Notes: generated by a model not told the origin, from the sequence alone. 64,000 nucleotides of DNA from an uncultured Verrucomicrobiae bacterium (GCA_951813855.1 OX638380.1:4432518-4496517), one strand, 5' to 3'; positions 30,063 through 39,335 are shown, counted from the stretch's first letter. Made by a program: numbers and translations.

Positions 30063-30472
30063 GGAGTGGCAAATCACAAATCGATTCAGGTTGAGTGAAC
30101 GGTTCGGAAACGGCGTCGACAAACGGGTCGAAACCTGGTTCGGCGATGCGTGTCGAGCCGGCTAGAATAATCGGGCTTCGGAAGCCATCGATAGTCGGGA
30201 AGGACGCATTTGTCAATGACGAGCAACCTTGGTCGCAGGACTTTTTCATGCTAATAATTTTTGATCGACGATCGTTTTTTTCAGTGTCGAGCGGAGTATT
30301 TCGATTCGTCGGAAAAACTGTTTTTCCGAATTATGCTTCGAGTTAGGCGGCGATTGCCGATTGAGACGAGTTTCAGCCGGACAGGAGACTAAACCGGTGC
30401 GAGTATCGGTCAAACGATCAATTCGCCGACCGAATCAGCAAGGAGGAAGCGTCGATAATCAGGAAGGTCGGG
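30063..30472. other. Gap with hairpins upstream of the hydrolase gene
   Basis: No convincing gene is present. It must contain the promoter of the minus-strand hydrolase gene. TCGGAAAAA (30309-30317) and TTTTTCCGA (30321-30329) form a 9-bp inverted repeat with a CTG loop, which could terminate in either direction. GATCGACGATC followed by seven T lies at 30263-30281. The left end of the DUF4338-ISAs1 element should lie here, but I could not match it to a right end. Confidence 0.4.
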
Positions 30473-32187
30473 TCAGTTTTTTTTCGGACGTTTTTTCGGA
30501 CGTTTAAACGGGGTGGTTTTCGTGACGGCTCGCAACCCTTGGTTCCGATTCGTCTGAAAATCGTCAGTAGCTTCGGCCATATTAGAGTATCCCGACTGGA
30601 GAATGATCGCCAAGGCCAGGTTGTTGAAGAGGGCATTGTTCGTCGGCCCATGGCGAGTTCGCATGAGACAATCATCTTCGCCGAAAATCCCGTCGCGACG
30701 GCGGTGATTGCCGTTTTCTACCGTCCCATGTCCCCGATTGAGTGACAACAATCGTTGAGCGTCGGCAGCTTCCGGAGGCAACGAAGTGACGCCGTAAGCA
30801 TATTCCACGGTCTCGGGCCCACCGTTCAAATGATGACGGTGTCGAAGGATCCGAAAGACTTGGAGGACATGCGGTAATTTGACGGCTCCGGGAAGGGGTT
30901 CATAGGTTTGAATGCTCCGTTGATCGATGCGGCCATGTCCTTTCTCCGGTTTTTCGGTGAACCGGTCCTGGGCCACTCGATCCCAATCCAGGCTGGTCAA
31001 AAATTGAGAGAGTTCGGGGTTATTCTCTTTAACCGTGAAGAGAAAATGGGCTCTGTTAACCAGCACGATGGCATCGGCCATGACTCGGTTAGTATGGAGC
31101 GCATCGATCGTAATGATGGCTCCCCGGATATCGACATCCTCCAAGAGAGCCGCCATCGCCGCCTGTTCGCCGCCTTGGTCTCGGCAACTGCGAACGGCGA
31201 TGGGCACCGCATCTTGATGGCGCACGAGGATGACGGTCTCGAAATGGTCTTTGCTGTTGCGATTAGCTCCGTTGATCCGCTTCCCGTCAGCAGCCAAGGC
31301 TTCCAGGGGTTGTCGAGTCAATTGGGCCGTTACCCAGCGGTGAGTTACCGTTTGCAACGCTTCCGGATCCGTCTCGGTCATGACCCGGTGAATCGTCGCG
31401 AGAGACGGGGCTACGTAACGGTCCTTGGCGTTGCGCCACGCCCCGAGAGTCTGCAATTGGTTTTGCGTCATTTTTTGGGCGTAACGCGAAGTCGCCAAGG
31501 GGCCGACCTTGCCGGCCAATCGAGCTAAGATGCAGATAGCGAGCACCATTTCCAGCCGATGTTTGCGTCCTTGTGCCCGGCGAAAATCAGCCATTTCCGC
31601 GAGCAGTTGCACCAATGATTTCAACTGTTTCGGGGACGTTTCTACCCGCTGCACCTGGGGGCCCCAAGACGGATCGTCCTGACGCTTCCTTAATCGGGAA
31701 CCGGCTTGGGGTCGCAAGGGATAAACGTACATTTCCTTCTTGATATTGTGCCGGGCGGTATAGCGTCCGTTGCTGCGAGCGTAGCCTTGCGATTGCCCTG
31801 CCGCCCGCCAATTCCCCGCGCGATAGATCGTGCCCGCGAAGTGTCGGGGATCGACGAAAGTTTCGGCCAATTCCAGCGGATGACCCCAGGTCCGTTGCCA
31901 ATCGGCACTCAAACGGCGCAGCATTTTGGCCATGACGCAGCTCCCCAGATTGTGCACTTCGCCCCGCTCGGTAAGCAGGAGGAATCGGGTATTGTTGGCA
32001 ATCAAATGCAGCCGACGAAACTGCTCTCGTTTTTTCCACCCAAGCCACTTATCTCGCGGGCGACACTTGAACACTCCGCTTTGCCAGCCGGCTAACGCCA
32101 ACCACCGGCCTCGGTACTCGGCAACATAACGCAGACCGCGTCCGGCAAAGCCTTTGAAACCCAAGCGATGGTTCTGATCCATCAGCG
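30473..32187 (-). pseudogene. DUF4338 (DruA-like)-ISAs1 transposase fusion, main part, cut by IS21
   Basis: The N-terminal about 150 residues (GLRYVAEYRGRWLAL, RPRDKWLGW, RRLHLIANNTRFLLL, LSADWQRTWGHPLELAETFV) match the DUF4338/DruA domain. The rest is an ISAs1-type DDE transposase: D in LAADGKRING, D in IITIDALHTNR, and a C-terminal RGHGTVENGNHRRRDG then FGEDDC. The tail is Lys/Arg-rich. The frame appears to start at a TTG inside the IS21 end, but the true first 24 codons lie at 35337-35409 beyond the IS21 element. Intact, the protein would be about 595 residues. DruA itself is a Druantia defence component; transposase-linked relatives are more likely mobile-element proteins. Confidence 0.85.
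32181..32187. repeat. Left target-site duplication of the IS21 element
   Basis: ATCAGCG here is repeated exactly at 35330-35336 on the other side of the IS21 element. A 7-bp direct duplication fits the 4-8 bp made by IS21 family members and fixes the element boundaries. Confidence 0.85.
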
Positions 32188-32279
32188 TGTTGCGCGACAA
32201 TTACTTTGCGACACCGCGACAATTACAATGCGACAAATCGGGGGGAAGGATCCCACGGTGTCTGAGGGACCTGCAGGGG

Positions 32280-32340
32280 GGGCAGGGCTCCGGCCACGAA
32301 GGGAGGGCGTAGCCCGACCGAAGTGGCCGGAGCCCTGCCC
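32280..32340. repeat. 18-bp perfect inverted repeat ahead of istA
   Basis: GGGCAGGGCTCCGGCCAC (32280-32297) is the exact reverse complement of 32323-32340, with a 25-base loop that itself contains GGGCG...AGCCC-type pairing. Such a stem in the element's leader could stop or occlude transcripts entering from outside, limiting transposase expression. Confidence 0.75.
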
Positions 32341-32417
32341 AGGAAAGGCTGCAAGTTCTTCTGATCGGTGGATAGTTGGCCCGTCGGCACGACCACGTGT
32401 GCGGACGGAGAACCAAC

Positions 32418-33932
32418 ATGACCAAACGACGAGTCACACCTCAGCAGAAGAAACTGTTCATGCAACTGCACACGAAAAAAGGAGTCGCGTCCGCCGCCGC
32501 CGCCATCGGGGTCCACCGATCAACGGGCTATCGGACCCTCGAAAAGGCCAAGGAACAGGCCGGAAATCAACCGTCGGAGGATTCCCCGCCCCTCCAACGC
32601 ACTCGCCCGGATCCCCTGGCCACGTTCTTCGAATCCAAGGTCATCCCCATTCTGGAGCGATGCCCCGACATCAAGCCCATCACGGTGTTCCACGATTTGC
32701 TGAACACCGAACCGGAATTCAAGCCGAACTACCGCCGGACCCTGGAACGGCGGATTCGGGCGTGGCGAGCCCAAAACGGTGCGGAAAAGGAAGTCATGTT
32801 CCCGCAGACGAAGCGGCCTGCCGGCACGTTCGCCATTGCCGACTTCACCCACCTGAAGTCCGGGGAAGTCACCATCCAGGGAGAATCGTTCCGGCACCTG
32901 TTCTTCCACTTTCGCCTCCCATGGTCGTGCTACCGATTCGTCTCCGTGGTCGTTAACGGCGAGTCCTTCACCGCCTTGGCCGAGGGAATTCAGGGTGCCT
33001 TCGCCGAACTGGGCGGAGTCCCACACGAGCTCCGAACCGACAGTCTCTCCGCGGCCTTCCGCAATCTGGCCCAGGACGTAGCGGAGGACTTGACCGGGCG
33101 CTTCAAGGCCTTGTGCGAACACTACGGGATGAAACCGTCCCGCAACAACCGGGGCGTCGCCCACGAGAACGGCGCCATCGAAAGCGCGCACCGTCATCTC
33201 AAGGACCGGGTTCGAGGCGAACTGGAACTCCGAGGCTCCCGGGAGTTCGAATGCCTGGACGCCTACCGAACCTTCGTCGCGGATATCGTCGCTCGTGAAA
33301 ACGCCAGGGTGGCGAAGGACATCGAGACCGAACAGGGCCAGCTGAACCCGCTGCCGCCGTCGAATCCTTGCGACTGCGAAGAGGTCATGGTCACGGTGAC
33401 CAGCACCGCCGGCTGCCGCATTCGAAAGGTTTACTACTCAGTGCCTTCGCGACTCATCGGCTACCGGCTCAAGGCTCGCATCTTCGATGACCGGATCGAA
33501 CTCTTCCAGGGAGAAACGAGGATCGAAACCCTGCCTCGCGGACATCGGACCCACCGTCCCAACGTCATCGATTATCGGCACGTCATCCAGTCCCTGAAGC
33601 GCAAACCCATGGCTCTGGCACGTCTGACCTACCGCAATGAGCTCTTTCCTCGAGATGCTTATCGCCACTTCTTCGATCAAGCGATGGAATCCGTGAGCGA
33701 AAGACAAGCGTGCCGTCTCACCGTCGATTTCCTTGCCTTGGCCCACGAAAACGACTGCGAAGCGGAAATCGCCGACGCCATCGAAGCATCGCTCCGGACC
33801 GGCTCCCTCCCCGACGTCGAGTCCCTGAGAACTCGCTTTGCATTCCAGGAGCCTTCCATGCCTCCTCAAAACGTCGCCGTGGGCAACCTCGGTCAGTACT
33901 CCCATCTGCTCGGCAACCGCCTCTCGCCATGA
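32418..33932 (+). CDS. istA: IS21-family transposase IstA
   Basis: IstA (504 residues from ATG 32418; a GGAG lies 8 bases upstream, and an open extension back to 32376 lacks one) catalyses strand transfer. An N-terminal helix-turn-helix (KGVASAAAAIGVHRSTGYRTL) is followed by an RNase H-like core: first acidic residue in FAIADFTHL, second in LRTDSLSAAF, third in HENGAIESAHRHLKDRV. Its stop overlaps the istB start in ATGA, as usual in this family. Confidence 0.93.
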   Translation: MTKRRVTPQQKKLFMQLHTKKGVASAAAAIGVHRSTGYRTLEKAKEQAGNQPSEDSPPLQRTRPDPLATFFESKVIPILERCPDIKPITVFHDLLNTEPEFKPNYRRTLERRIRAWRAQNGAEKEVMFPQTKRPAGTFAIADFTHLKSGEVTIQGESFRHLFFHFRLPWSCYRFVSVVVNGESFTALAEGIQGAFAELGGVPHELRTDSLSAAFRNLAQDVAEDLTGRFKALCEHYGMKPSRNNRGVAHENGAIESAHRHLKDRVRGELELRGSREFECLDAYRTFVADIVARENARVAKDIETEQGQLNPLPPSNPCDCEEVMVTVTSTAGCRIRKVYYSVPSRLIGYRLKARIFDDRIELFQGETRIETLPRGHRTHRPNVIDYRHVIQSLKRKPMALARLTYRNELFPRDAYRHFFDQAMESVSERQACRLTVDFLALAHENDCEAEIADAIEASLRTGSLPDVESLRTRFAFQEPSMPPQNVAVGNLGQYSHLLGNRLSP

Positions 33933-34804
33933 CCATCCGCTCTACACCGCCACAGGCCGTCGATCCCGACCGACTTTCCATCATGCTTTCCGAGCTGCGA
34001 CTGCCCTCCATCGAGGCCGAGTGGCGGATCCTGGCTCAACGCGCCGACAAGGAAGGTTGGCCGGCGTCCAAATTCCTCTTCTCCCTCGCCGAACTCGAAT
34101 TGACCGAAAGGGACAACCGGCGCATCGACCGACATACCCGGCAGGCCAAACTCCTCCCCGGCAAGAATCTCGAAGGATTCGATTTCAGCCTCATCCCGTC
34201 CCCGCCCAAAGCACGCGTTCAGGCCTTCGCCTCCGAAGAGAGCTGGATCCGCAATGGAGCCAACCTCCTCATCTTCGGGCCCCCCGGCGTCGGCAAGAGC
34301 CACCTCGCCTCCGCCATCGGCCTCTCCCTCGTGCGCCAAGGCCTCAAGGTGCTCTTCACCGGAACCTCCAGCCTCGTCCAGAAACTGCAGGTCGCTCAAC
34401 GCAATCTCGAGCTCGAGGGACTGCTCGCGCGTCTCCACAAGTTCCACCTCCTCATCCTCGACGATTTCGCCTACGTCAACCGCGACCGGGAAGAAAGCGC
34501 CGTCCTCTTCGAACTGATCTCCTATCGCTACGAACAACGCTCCATCCTCCTCACCGCCAATCTGCCCTTTGCCCAATGGGATCGAATCTTTCCCGACCAG
34601 GCCACCGCCGCCGCCGCGGTCGATCGACTCGTCCATCACGCCACCATCTTCGAGATCAACACCCAAAGCTATCGGTGCCGCACCGCTTTGGAACAGCACC
34701 GGGCCGACGGCGCTGCCGAGCCGGCTCACCGCGTCAACCTTCCCGCCACAACCGACTCTTCACCAGCCACTCCCACGGCTCGGGAATCCCGAGCCTCGAC
34801 TTGA
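33929..34804 (+). CDS. istB: IS21-family helper ATPase IstB
   Basis: IstB (291 residues from ATG 33929) is the DnaC-like AAA+ ATPase that selects target DNA and activates IstA. Walker A reads GPPGVGKSH and Walker B LLILDDFAYV; a SYRYEQRSILLTANLPFAQW segment follows. The start codon lies within the istA stop region, so the two are translationally coupled. The C-terminus has about 25 low-complexity residues beyond the ATPase domain. Confidence 0.92.
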   Translation: MTIRSTPPQAVDPDRLSIMLSELRLPSIEAEWRILAQRADKEGWPASKFLFSLAELELTERDNRRIDRHTRQAKLLPGKNLEGFDFSLIPSPPKARVQAFASEESWIRNGANLLIFGPPGVGKSHLASAIGLSLVRQGLKVLFTGTSSLVQKLQVAQRNLELEGLLARLHKFHLLILDDFAYVNRDREESAVLFELISYRYEQRSILLTANLPFAQWDRIFPDQATAAAAVDRLVHHATIFEINTQSYRCRTALEQHRADGAAEPAHRVNLPATTDSSPATPTARESRAST

Positions 34805-35329
34805 CCACGGCCTCGTTCCCGTCGCCACCGCTCAGGGAGCCAACAGCCCACGAGAATGAGAATCCAGAGGCCGGCCCCGATGTTGCCGAACCAGCGGAGC
34901 AAGGTTCGACGGTTGACGCCCGACCTCGAAGGCCGCTCGCCCGGTCATCCTCCCCCAATCCGGCGCACTCAGATCACCGGGCGCCAATGACGGCGGTGAG
35001 CCGTTCCAGACGCGAGGTTGATCCCGAGAAACAACCCCCCCTTCCTTTTCCCCAAGTAGTTTTCTTTTCCAAGCAGTTTTTATCGAAACCATTGTCATCT
35101 CCCGGATCCGAGTAGTCCGCTCGCTGCATCACGGCGCCAGTCCATCCTTGAACCGTCGCCCCCCTTCGTGGGATCCTCGTCGCTTCCCTTGACCTCCAGT
35201 TTTCCGCTTGACCGTCCCAAATCCGTCAGGCAGAAAGCCTCCTACGACCGATGCAATGACACTTGCGCCTCGTGCCCCAAGTGTCGCATTGTAATTGTCG
35301 CGGTGTCGCATTGTAATTGACGCGCTATA
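34805..35329. other. Non-coding right part of the IS21 element
   Basis: About 525 bases after istB contain no recognisable gene. A pyrimidine-rich tract (about 35033-35070) is followed by the terminal repeats, with GTCGCATTGTAATTG present twice near 35283-35318. The stretch is long for an IS21 right end, so it may hold a decayed passenger, but I recognise none. Confidence 0.5.
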
Positions 35330-35336
35330 ATCAGCG
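35330..35336. repeat. Right target-site duplication of the IS21 element
   Basis: ATCAGCG, identical to 32181-32187. Joining the flanks through one copy restores the reading frame of the interrupted gene. Confidence 0.85.
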
Positions 35337-35409
35337 AATCCCAGCGTCTTCGCTCACTGCTCTTCACCAATCGAACGGTCACCAGCTTGAGGTTGATTTT
35401 GGCGTCCAT
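35337..35409 (-). pseudogene. First 24 codons of the DUF4338-ISAs1 fusion gene
   Basis: Read on the minus strand from ATG at 35409, this encodes MDAKINLKLVTVRLVK and then SSERRRWD; across one ATCAGCG copy the frame continues SLMDQNHRLGFKGF into the main part at 32180. The RW..LM..NH..LGF wording is what a DruA-type N-terminus should look like. An in-frame TAA lies upstream, supporting this ATG as the original start. Confidence 0.85.
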
Positions 35410-36219
35410 GAGGAACCAAATAACGACCAGAGAGTGAAAAAGCCAGCTTTATTTTCCCCTTTCGAAGGCGCTAAAGTTTCGGCTCTCTGGTGAAGGGAAA
35501 AAGCGAATATGTCCCGAAATCGGTGACACGGGCCTCTAGCGATTAGCGTGAAAAAACCCTGACCTTGGTCGAGGAATTCAGACCATCGTCGAGCTTGGGT
35601 CCCATTTGGAGATGTAGGAGTGGGTTCCTGACGGGAACTCAAGAATTTCAACTGATGTGGTCATTCAGACTACGCCGAAAAGTCCGAAAAGAGCTGCTGT
35701 TCTTCGTCACGTTATTTCGGGCGATTTTTTTTACATTAATCCGGGAGCTAATTAAGGTGGGGCAGCTGGGAGTGACGACCGACTCTCAACTGGCAACGGT
35801 TTTATAAATTGACTGCTTGGAAAAGAAAATTCGGTTGGGATTCGGGGATCGAATCATTGGCTTCGCAGTAGGTCGTTCCAGTCTTTAGCCCCAAGAGGCC
35901 TCAGTCGTTAGGCGTTGGGATGACACTGCAATAACCGAGCGGCAGAATGACCGGCACTTTCGTCGGCGTCGAAAGCGCAATGATCCACTGGAAGTTTCAA
36001 CGGCAGAGCCATGGGGGGACTTTCTACCATTTGCAAGGGGTTTTTCAGCCCAATTTTCAGATATTCGGATTGAGCTAACATCAGGCGATTGCTATCGCGG
36101 ATTGGCTGGTATGCTGCAGGTGCTGACAGCCCGTTCCATCGAATGCCTTTGGCTTGGGTTATTACCGAGGCGCATCGTGAGCCGAGATGGATTAAATGAT
36201 GATCCGCAATCGGTTGGCA
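35410..36219. other. Gene-poor stretch with a dispersed repeat copy
   Basis: No intact gene is seen. CCAGAGAG (35427-35434) and CTCTCTGG (35483-35490) form an inverted repeat just upstream of the DUF4338-ISAs1 start. A copy of the dispersed repeat lies at about 35591-35705. The remainder to 36219 shows nothing I recognise. Confidence 0.4.
35591..35705 (+). repeat. Dispersed repeat, copy 1
   Basis: Segments GTCCCATTTG, GGAGTGG, GACGGGAACTC, AAGAATTTC and GTGGTCATTCAGAC recur in the same order in copy 2 (45153-45211 joined to 48504-48600), and the last part in copy 3 (40257-40340). Differences from copy 2 fall often at third positions of a frame reading DGNSRI...VVIQT.P, suggesting descent from coding DNA, though this copy has a stop in that frame. 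Confidence 0.65.
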
Positions 36220-36477
36220 TTAGCCATTTGATCGGTTAGAAGCGGTTGCCTGTTCCAGCGAAGGATCGTAGAGAGAACTGTTTTGCAGCATGGCACAAGC
36301 GACGGAGATGAGCCGACCGGCAACGCTCCTCAAGGATCGAGCATGTTGATGTCCCCGTTGGCGAAGCGCAGCATACTTGCGTTTGCTGATAAGATCTCTT
36401 TGGACAGCCACTCTGGCCCAGTGATACATGGCATCCCGCAGTCGGGGGGTGAGCCGCCATCCGTCGAACCACGAAAT
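36220..36477 (-). pseudogene. IS110-family transposase, C-terminal remnant
   Basis: The minus strand encodes WFDGWRLTPRLRDAMYHWAR, then KYAALRQRGHQHARSLRSVA and ACAMLQNSSLYDP, the closing part of IS110-family (DEDD) transposases, where xYAxLRxxGHxHxRALRxV is typical. The N-terminal catalytic part is missing upstream, where another transposase remnant begins. This is therefore a truncated relic. Confidence 0.6.
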
Positions 36478-36519
36478 GTTGTTTTCCGGAGCGCCGGGTC
36501 ACGGAACGATTCCGGTGAG

Positions 36520-36813
36520 GCAGCGCAGGGCGTCAACGACAGGCTTCGTGGTTTTCCCCGGTCGCGCCACGGCTTCGGCTCGAGTCCCGTGACCTTCCCG
36601 TCAGGATACTTCTTGATCCAATTGCGAATCGTCTGGGCGGGAATACCGTCGCCGACCGGTCGAATCAGGCGTCAGCCAAGCCTTCGCCGTTACCCGTTGA
36701 AATTCCTTCCGATACTCCGGAATTCTCGGCGTAAGGTGCAACAATTCTCCAATCACCCGGTATCGAAACAGGGCGACTCTTACCCGTCGGTATTTGGCTT
36801 GGTTAGTCGTCAT
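36520..36813 (-). pseudogene. IS481-like transposase, N-terminal remnant
   Basis: From ATG 36813 on the minus strand the frame reads FRYRVIGELLHLTPR, then after a frame change near 36650 TIRNWIKKYPDGKVTGLEPK and RDRGKPRSL. This is the helix-turn-helix lead of IS481-like/integrase-type transposases (YRVIGPLL...TI.RW...Y..GGL..L.PK.R.DRG). The catalytic domain is absent. The family call rests on pattern memory. Confidence 0.5.
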
Positions 36814-36897
36814 GATCGGCTCGGTATTTCCACTCGCTCAGGCGAGGTGGCTTGAGATTGGTCGGTTCTGAGGCCGCTGTCCAAATTTCTGGTGTGT

Positions 36898-36931
36898 GGT
36901 GGGTCTCTTTTAGACCCCACCGGCGTTTTTT
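36898..36931. terminator. Terminator-like hairpin
   Basis: GGTGGGTCT and AGACCCCACC pair with one bulge around a short CTTTT loop at 36898-36921, followed by GGCG and six T. It lies between the transposase remnants and the IS1634-family element with no intact gene pointing into it, so its original role is unknown. Confidence 0.45.
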
Positions 36932-37065
36932 CGCGGCGAAAATCGATCGGATAGGCGATCTGTTGTCATTGATCCTCCAGTTTCAAACGCAACGCAACAA
37001 ACAACTCCGGTTCTTCCAGAGCCGTTCGCAACGGACGAATCTCGACGGGCACGTCGGACAGTTCC

Positions 37066-37275
37066 CCTAACCCAAGTTTGTCAGTCTCGCCTAGAAAATG
37101 CGTTTTTCCAAGGAATTCGACCATTTTAAAAATCGTAGGGCACTACATTTTCATCATTTTTTGATTTAAGCCTAGCCCAAGTTTGTCAGTCTGGTCTAGA
37201 AAATGCGTTTTTCCCAAGGAATTCGATCATTTTAAAAATCGTAGGGCATTACATTTCCATCATTTTGTGATTTAA
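37066..37275. repeat. 105-bp tandem duplication at the IS1634 left end
   Basis: Bases 37066-37170 and 37171-37275 are near-identical direct repeats: CCTARCCCAAGTTTGTCAGTC, AGAAAATGCG, GGAATTCGA, AAATCGTAGGGC and TGATTTAAG occur in the same order with only scattered changes. Each unit carries one copy of the terminal inverted repeat, so the element has two potential left ends. Confidence 0.9.
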
Positions 37276-39329
37276 GCCTAAGGTTAAGCCTTGGATTTAC
37301 GCACTCCCCCTGGGGCGGAATTAATGCCCAGAGCTTCATAGATTTCCCGCTGCTTCGGTTCCGCGGAAACGGCTCGGCGCACGTGAACGGTCGTGCCATC
37401 GATTCGGCGATAAACGCCGGTAACCCGCTTGTGGTCGTTCAACGTGTCCCGGATGGTATTCCAGCTGTCGGTGATACCCTTGGCACGTAAGCGCGTTCTT
37501 ATCGTTTGGACCAATTGGTAGGCCAATACGGAAAGGAACAGATGTCCCTTCGCGCGTCGGGAGGTTTGATGGTAGATGGGGCGCAAGCCGAGTTCGGATT
37601 TAAGGGATCGGAATACCGCTTCCAGATCCGTCAGCGTGATATAGGTTTTCCAGAGGGTTGACTCATCCCATTGATCTTGATTGGTTCGCAAGCAATACAC
37701 TCCGGGATGGGTGGCTTTGGAGCCAGGCTTGGGATGATGTTTCCAAGTGATGCTCTTGGCGTTTGGGGGATTTTGGTCATCGGGGATCACCTGGATGTCG
37801 TCGTGTTGTCCTGCGGCCGAGTATTGTTGCTTCAGGCGGCCGATTTTCTGGTGCACTTTGTCCCGCCGCTTGATTCTGCGTGGCCGACTGAGTCCAGCCT
37901 GTAACCGTTCGAGTTGGGCGGTAAACTTCTGGTCGGACGATTCCTGCATCGCCCGCTCCTTTTCCTCGCGCTGCTCGGAATGACAATACAAGAAGACTTC
38001 GCCATTTTCCTGGACTTCTTTCCGCAAATAAACGGAAGGTCCCGAAGCCGTCTCGACCTCCGTCGCCCCCTCCGGGTCGAAGACCCGTTCCTGCTGACGA
38101 CTCACGGTCAGGTAGCGAGTGCCGCGTTCCCGGAGCCAGCGGAGATTGGCCTCCGTGGCGATGCCGCAATCCATAATCACAGTCGCTTCCGCCGGAACCG
38201 CCAGCGATTCCAGCATTGCGGCCAAGGTTTGATTTTCGCTCACGTTGCCCGCGAAAACTTTCGATCGGCGAACCCAGCCACGGCTGTCCAGAACCAGAGC
38301 CAGCGTCAATAAGGGACCATCGCTTCGCTTCTCTTTCGAGCGACCCCGCTGAGCTTCTGGAATCTTCCGCGCTTGACCCTCGAAGTAGGTGTTCGTCAAG
38401 TCATAAAGGGTGACAGTCGGTTTTAAATCGAAGATCGTCCGCAGGCCATGATACAAGTCCGATTCGATTTTCTCCTGCCGTGATATCAAGGCGTCCGAAG
38501 CTCGATACAGCTGACTGTGCTCCATGGTTTCAAAGTCTCTTTTCAGGAGTTCGCCCCAAGCACTGCTCTCTCTGAGCCACCAATGAGTATGTCGCTCCGA
38601 TCCGGGAGCAGCCATCCGACCGATGACCGAGCCGAGGATCGCATGGCATTGAATTTCCCGGAGGCCATGTCGGTGCAGGATCGCTCGTAATCCCAGGGTT
38701 TCGATCGCCCAGAGAGCGACATGCTCGACTCCCACCGAGCGGCTGAGGATCAAGGACGCGTTATCCAGATCGACGGCTTGGAATTCTCCCTGGTCTAAAG
38801 GATCTTCGCCGGCGATTTACTCGATTCGAGTGGCTTGGCGTTCCACGAGTTGGACGTAAAGATATTTCGCCTTGTTCTCCACCTCCAGAGAGCATTTGAG
38901 CGGTATCAAGGATTGAGAACCTTGAAGCAATTCCACGACTTTAGAACACAACAGAGGCCATTGCTTCGACTCAATCTCGAAGTCGGATCCCAAATTGAGC
39001 AGCGTCTTCAGACGAACCCGATGGTTATCCCGGTAGGAGCGAACCAAGCGATAGGTGTCATAGTTTTGGCCCTCTTTACCGGCTCTCGTTTTCGTTTTGC
39101 GAACGAACATACGACCGGAAAATATCCGAGAGCAAGAGGGCGGTCAATGATTTTTTGACGAGTATGGCACTACATTTGACTTGATGGGCAGGTAACTCTG
39201 AGGGTAGATAGCTTGCAAAGTCAGTCAGCGACTGACTTAGGTTAATAAAACGTTTCGTGATTCGGCAGCAAGTCTGGGGCAGTTTGAGATAAAAATAGTT
39301 CCTAAACCGGTCAAATTGACAAACTTGGG
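37071..39329 (-). mobile_element. IS1634-family insertion sequence
   Basis: The 2259-bp element starts CCCAAGTTTGTCAGTC and ends, as reverse complement, with CCCAAGTTTGTCAATT. CTAA lies directly outside both ends (37067-37070 and 39330-39333), consistent with a short target duplication. Its single gene is on the minus strand and contains an in-frame stop. The left end is duplicated in tandem, so the terminal sequence occurs twice. Confidence 0.85.
37284..39110 (-). pseudogene. IS1634-family transposase with one in-frame stop
   Basis: The frame opens MFVRKTKTRAGKEGQ and stays open for 97 codons to a TAA at 38817-38819, then continues in the same frame through GEDPLDQGEFQAVDLDNASL to the end, about 608 codons in all. 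DDE landmarks are LYDLTNTYFEG, VIMDCGIATEANLRWL and DLEAVFRSLKSELGLRPIYH. Apart from the stop the gene looks complete, so this is either a recent nonsense mutation or a readthrough product; inactive is more likely. Confidence 0.85.
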
Positions 39330-39335
39330 CTAAGA

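Larger units (their letters stand above)
32188..35329 (+). mobile_element. IS21-family insertion sequence
   Basis: The 3142-bp element begins TGTTGCGCGACAATTAC and ends (reverse complement) TATAGCGCGTCAATTAC. Behind these tips both ends carry further copies of CGCGACAATTACAATGCGACA-like sequence, the multiple terminal repeats bound by IS21 transposases. It is flanked by ATCAGCG on both sides and carries istA and istB in the expected coupled order. It interrupts the DUF4338-ISAs1 gene on the opposite strand. Both genes look intact, so this is probably the youngest insertion of the region. Confidence 0.92.

Noticed and set aside
30473..32200. Functional Druantia defence system
   Set aside because: Only a DruA-type domain is present, fused to a transposase and interrupted; no DruB-DruE genes or large helicase are nearby.
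37066..37275. Two-unit repeat considered as a CRISPR fragment
   Set aside because: There are only two units of 105 bp with no spacer pattern, and each carries the transposon end, so it is a tandem duplication.
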